Source: Chitinophagaceae bacterium
GTDB lineage: Bacteria > Bacteroidota > Bacteroidia > Chitinophagales > Chitinophagaceae
Direction: 5' to 3'
Length of the DNA stretch: 6,710 nucleotides
NCBI GenBank assembly: GCA_019747455.1
Contig: JAIEQT010000401.1
Location: forward strand, 1-6,710
In this document: positions 6,601 through 6,710 of the stretch, one piece after another
How the letters are laid out: each line of letters begins with the position of its first letter
How positions within the stretch are numbered: the first letter of the stretch is position 1
The notes under the pieces: model-generated
Databases searched by the model: none
What the model was told of the DNA's origin: nothing
What the model saw: the letters and a program-made list of their open reading frames with translations, nothing else
Position numbers and translations under genes: made by a program

Positions 6601-6665
6601 GGGGTTAGTTCAGTATTGAAATAGACAAATAACAATTTTTTATGCTGCATTATGCATTGAAAATC

Positions 6666-6673
6666 TACCTTTA
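6666..6673 (+). promoter_or_regulatory. Possible -7 box for a plus-strand gene beyond the window
   Basis: TACCTTTA followed by CAG resembles the common Bacteroidota -7 context TAnnTTTGCA with one mismatch. It lies in the 110 nt upstream of rnz and points away from it, so a divergent gene may start beyond base 6710. No strong -33 box is seen, and no plus-strand ATG follows within the window. For rnz itself only a partial box, GTTATTTG read on the minus strand at 6633-6626, is visible. Confidence 0.3.
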
Positions 6674-6710
6674 CAGCCCTTAAAACGGTCATATTAACAG
6701 GTATAGTACA

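Noticed and set aside
6641..6659. Near-palindrome around TGCATTATGCA upstream of rnz
   Set aside because: Short and imperfect with AT-rich composition; not enough to call an operator.

Overview
The window looks like chromosomal DNA of a Bacteroidota bacterium, most likely Chitinophagaceae or a close relative. It is AT-rich, genes lack clear Shine-Dalgarno sites, a -7 box of the TAnnTTTG type sits ahead of lolA, and the proteins (long FtsK, LolA, secreted GH29-B-like fucosidase, DUF2911 protein, RNase Z) resemble those of that group. The placement rests on protein recognition by eye, not on a search.

Layout. 2-1381 (+): the C-terminal 459 codons of the DNA translocase FtsK, with its 5' end outside the window. 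1466-2092 (+): a LolA-type periplasmic lipoprotein carrier behind its own promoter. 2122-3252 (+): a secreted esterase with an N-terminal CBM48-like domain; its start codon lies in the arm of a 9-bp hairpin. 3254-4612 (+): a secreted alpha-L-fucosidase (GH29), 1 nt after the esterase, with five tandem 7-nt units just after its signal peptide. lolA, esterase and fucosidase could be one transcript. 5695-6600 (-): ribonuclease Z, intact, reading toward the damaged region.

The stretch 4609-5599 is a small gene graveyard. It holds (i) a minus-strand 44-codon frame that joins the first residues of an alpha/beta hydrolase to its last residues, the middle missing; (ii) a plus-strand DUF2911 gene broken by a -1 frameshift in an A5 run; (iii) a minus-strand remnant of an Ada/MGMT-type DNA-methyltransferase whose two halves meet in different frames at an 11-nt sequence that codes for the family motif on both sides. 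The last case looks like a deletion between short direct repeats that removed the catalytic cysteine.

I see no CRISPR array, tRNA, rRNA, insertion sequence, defence operon or other clearly new system. The most informative content is the two hidden internal-deletion remnants, the frameshifted DUF2911 gene, the 7-nt repeat that could switch the fucosidase gene off by slippage, and the hairpin over the esterase start.
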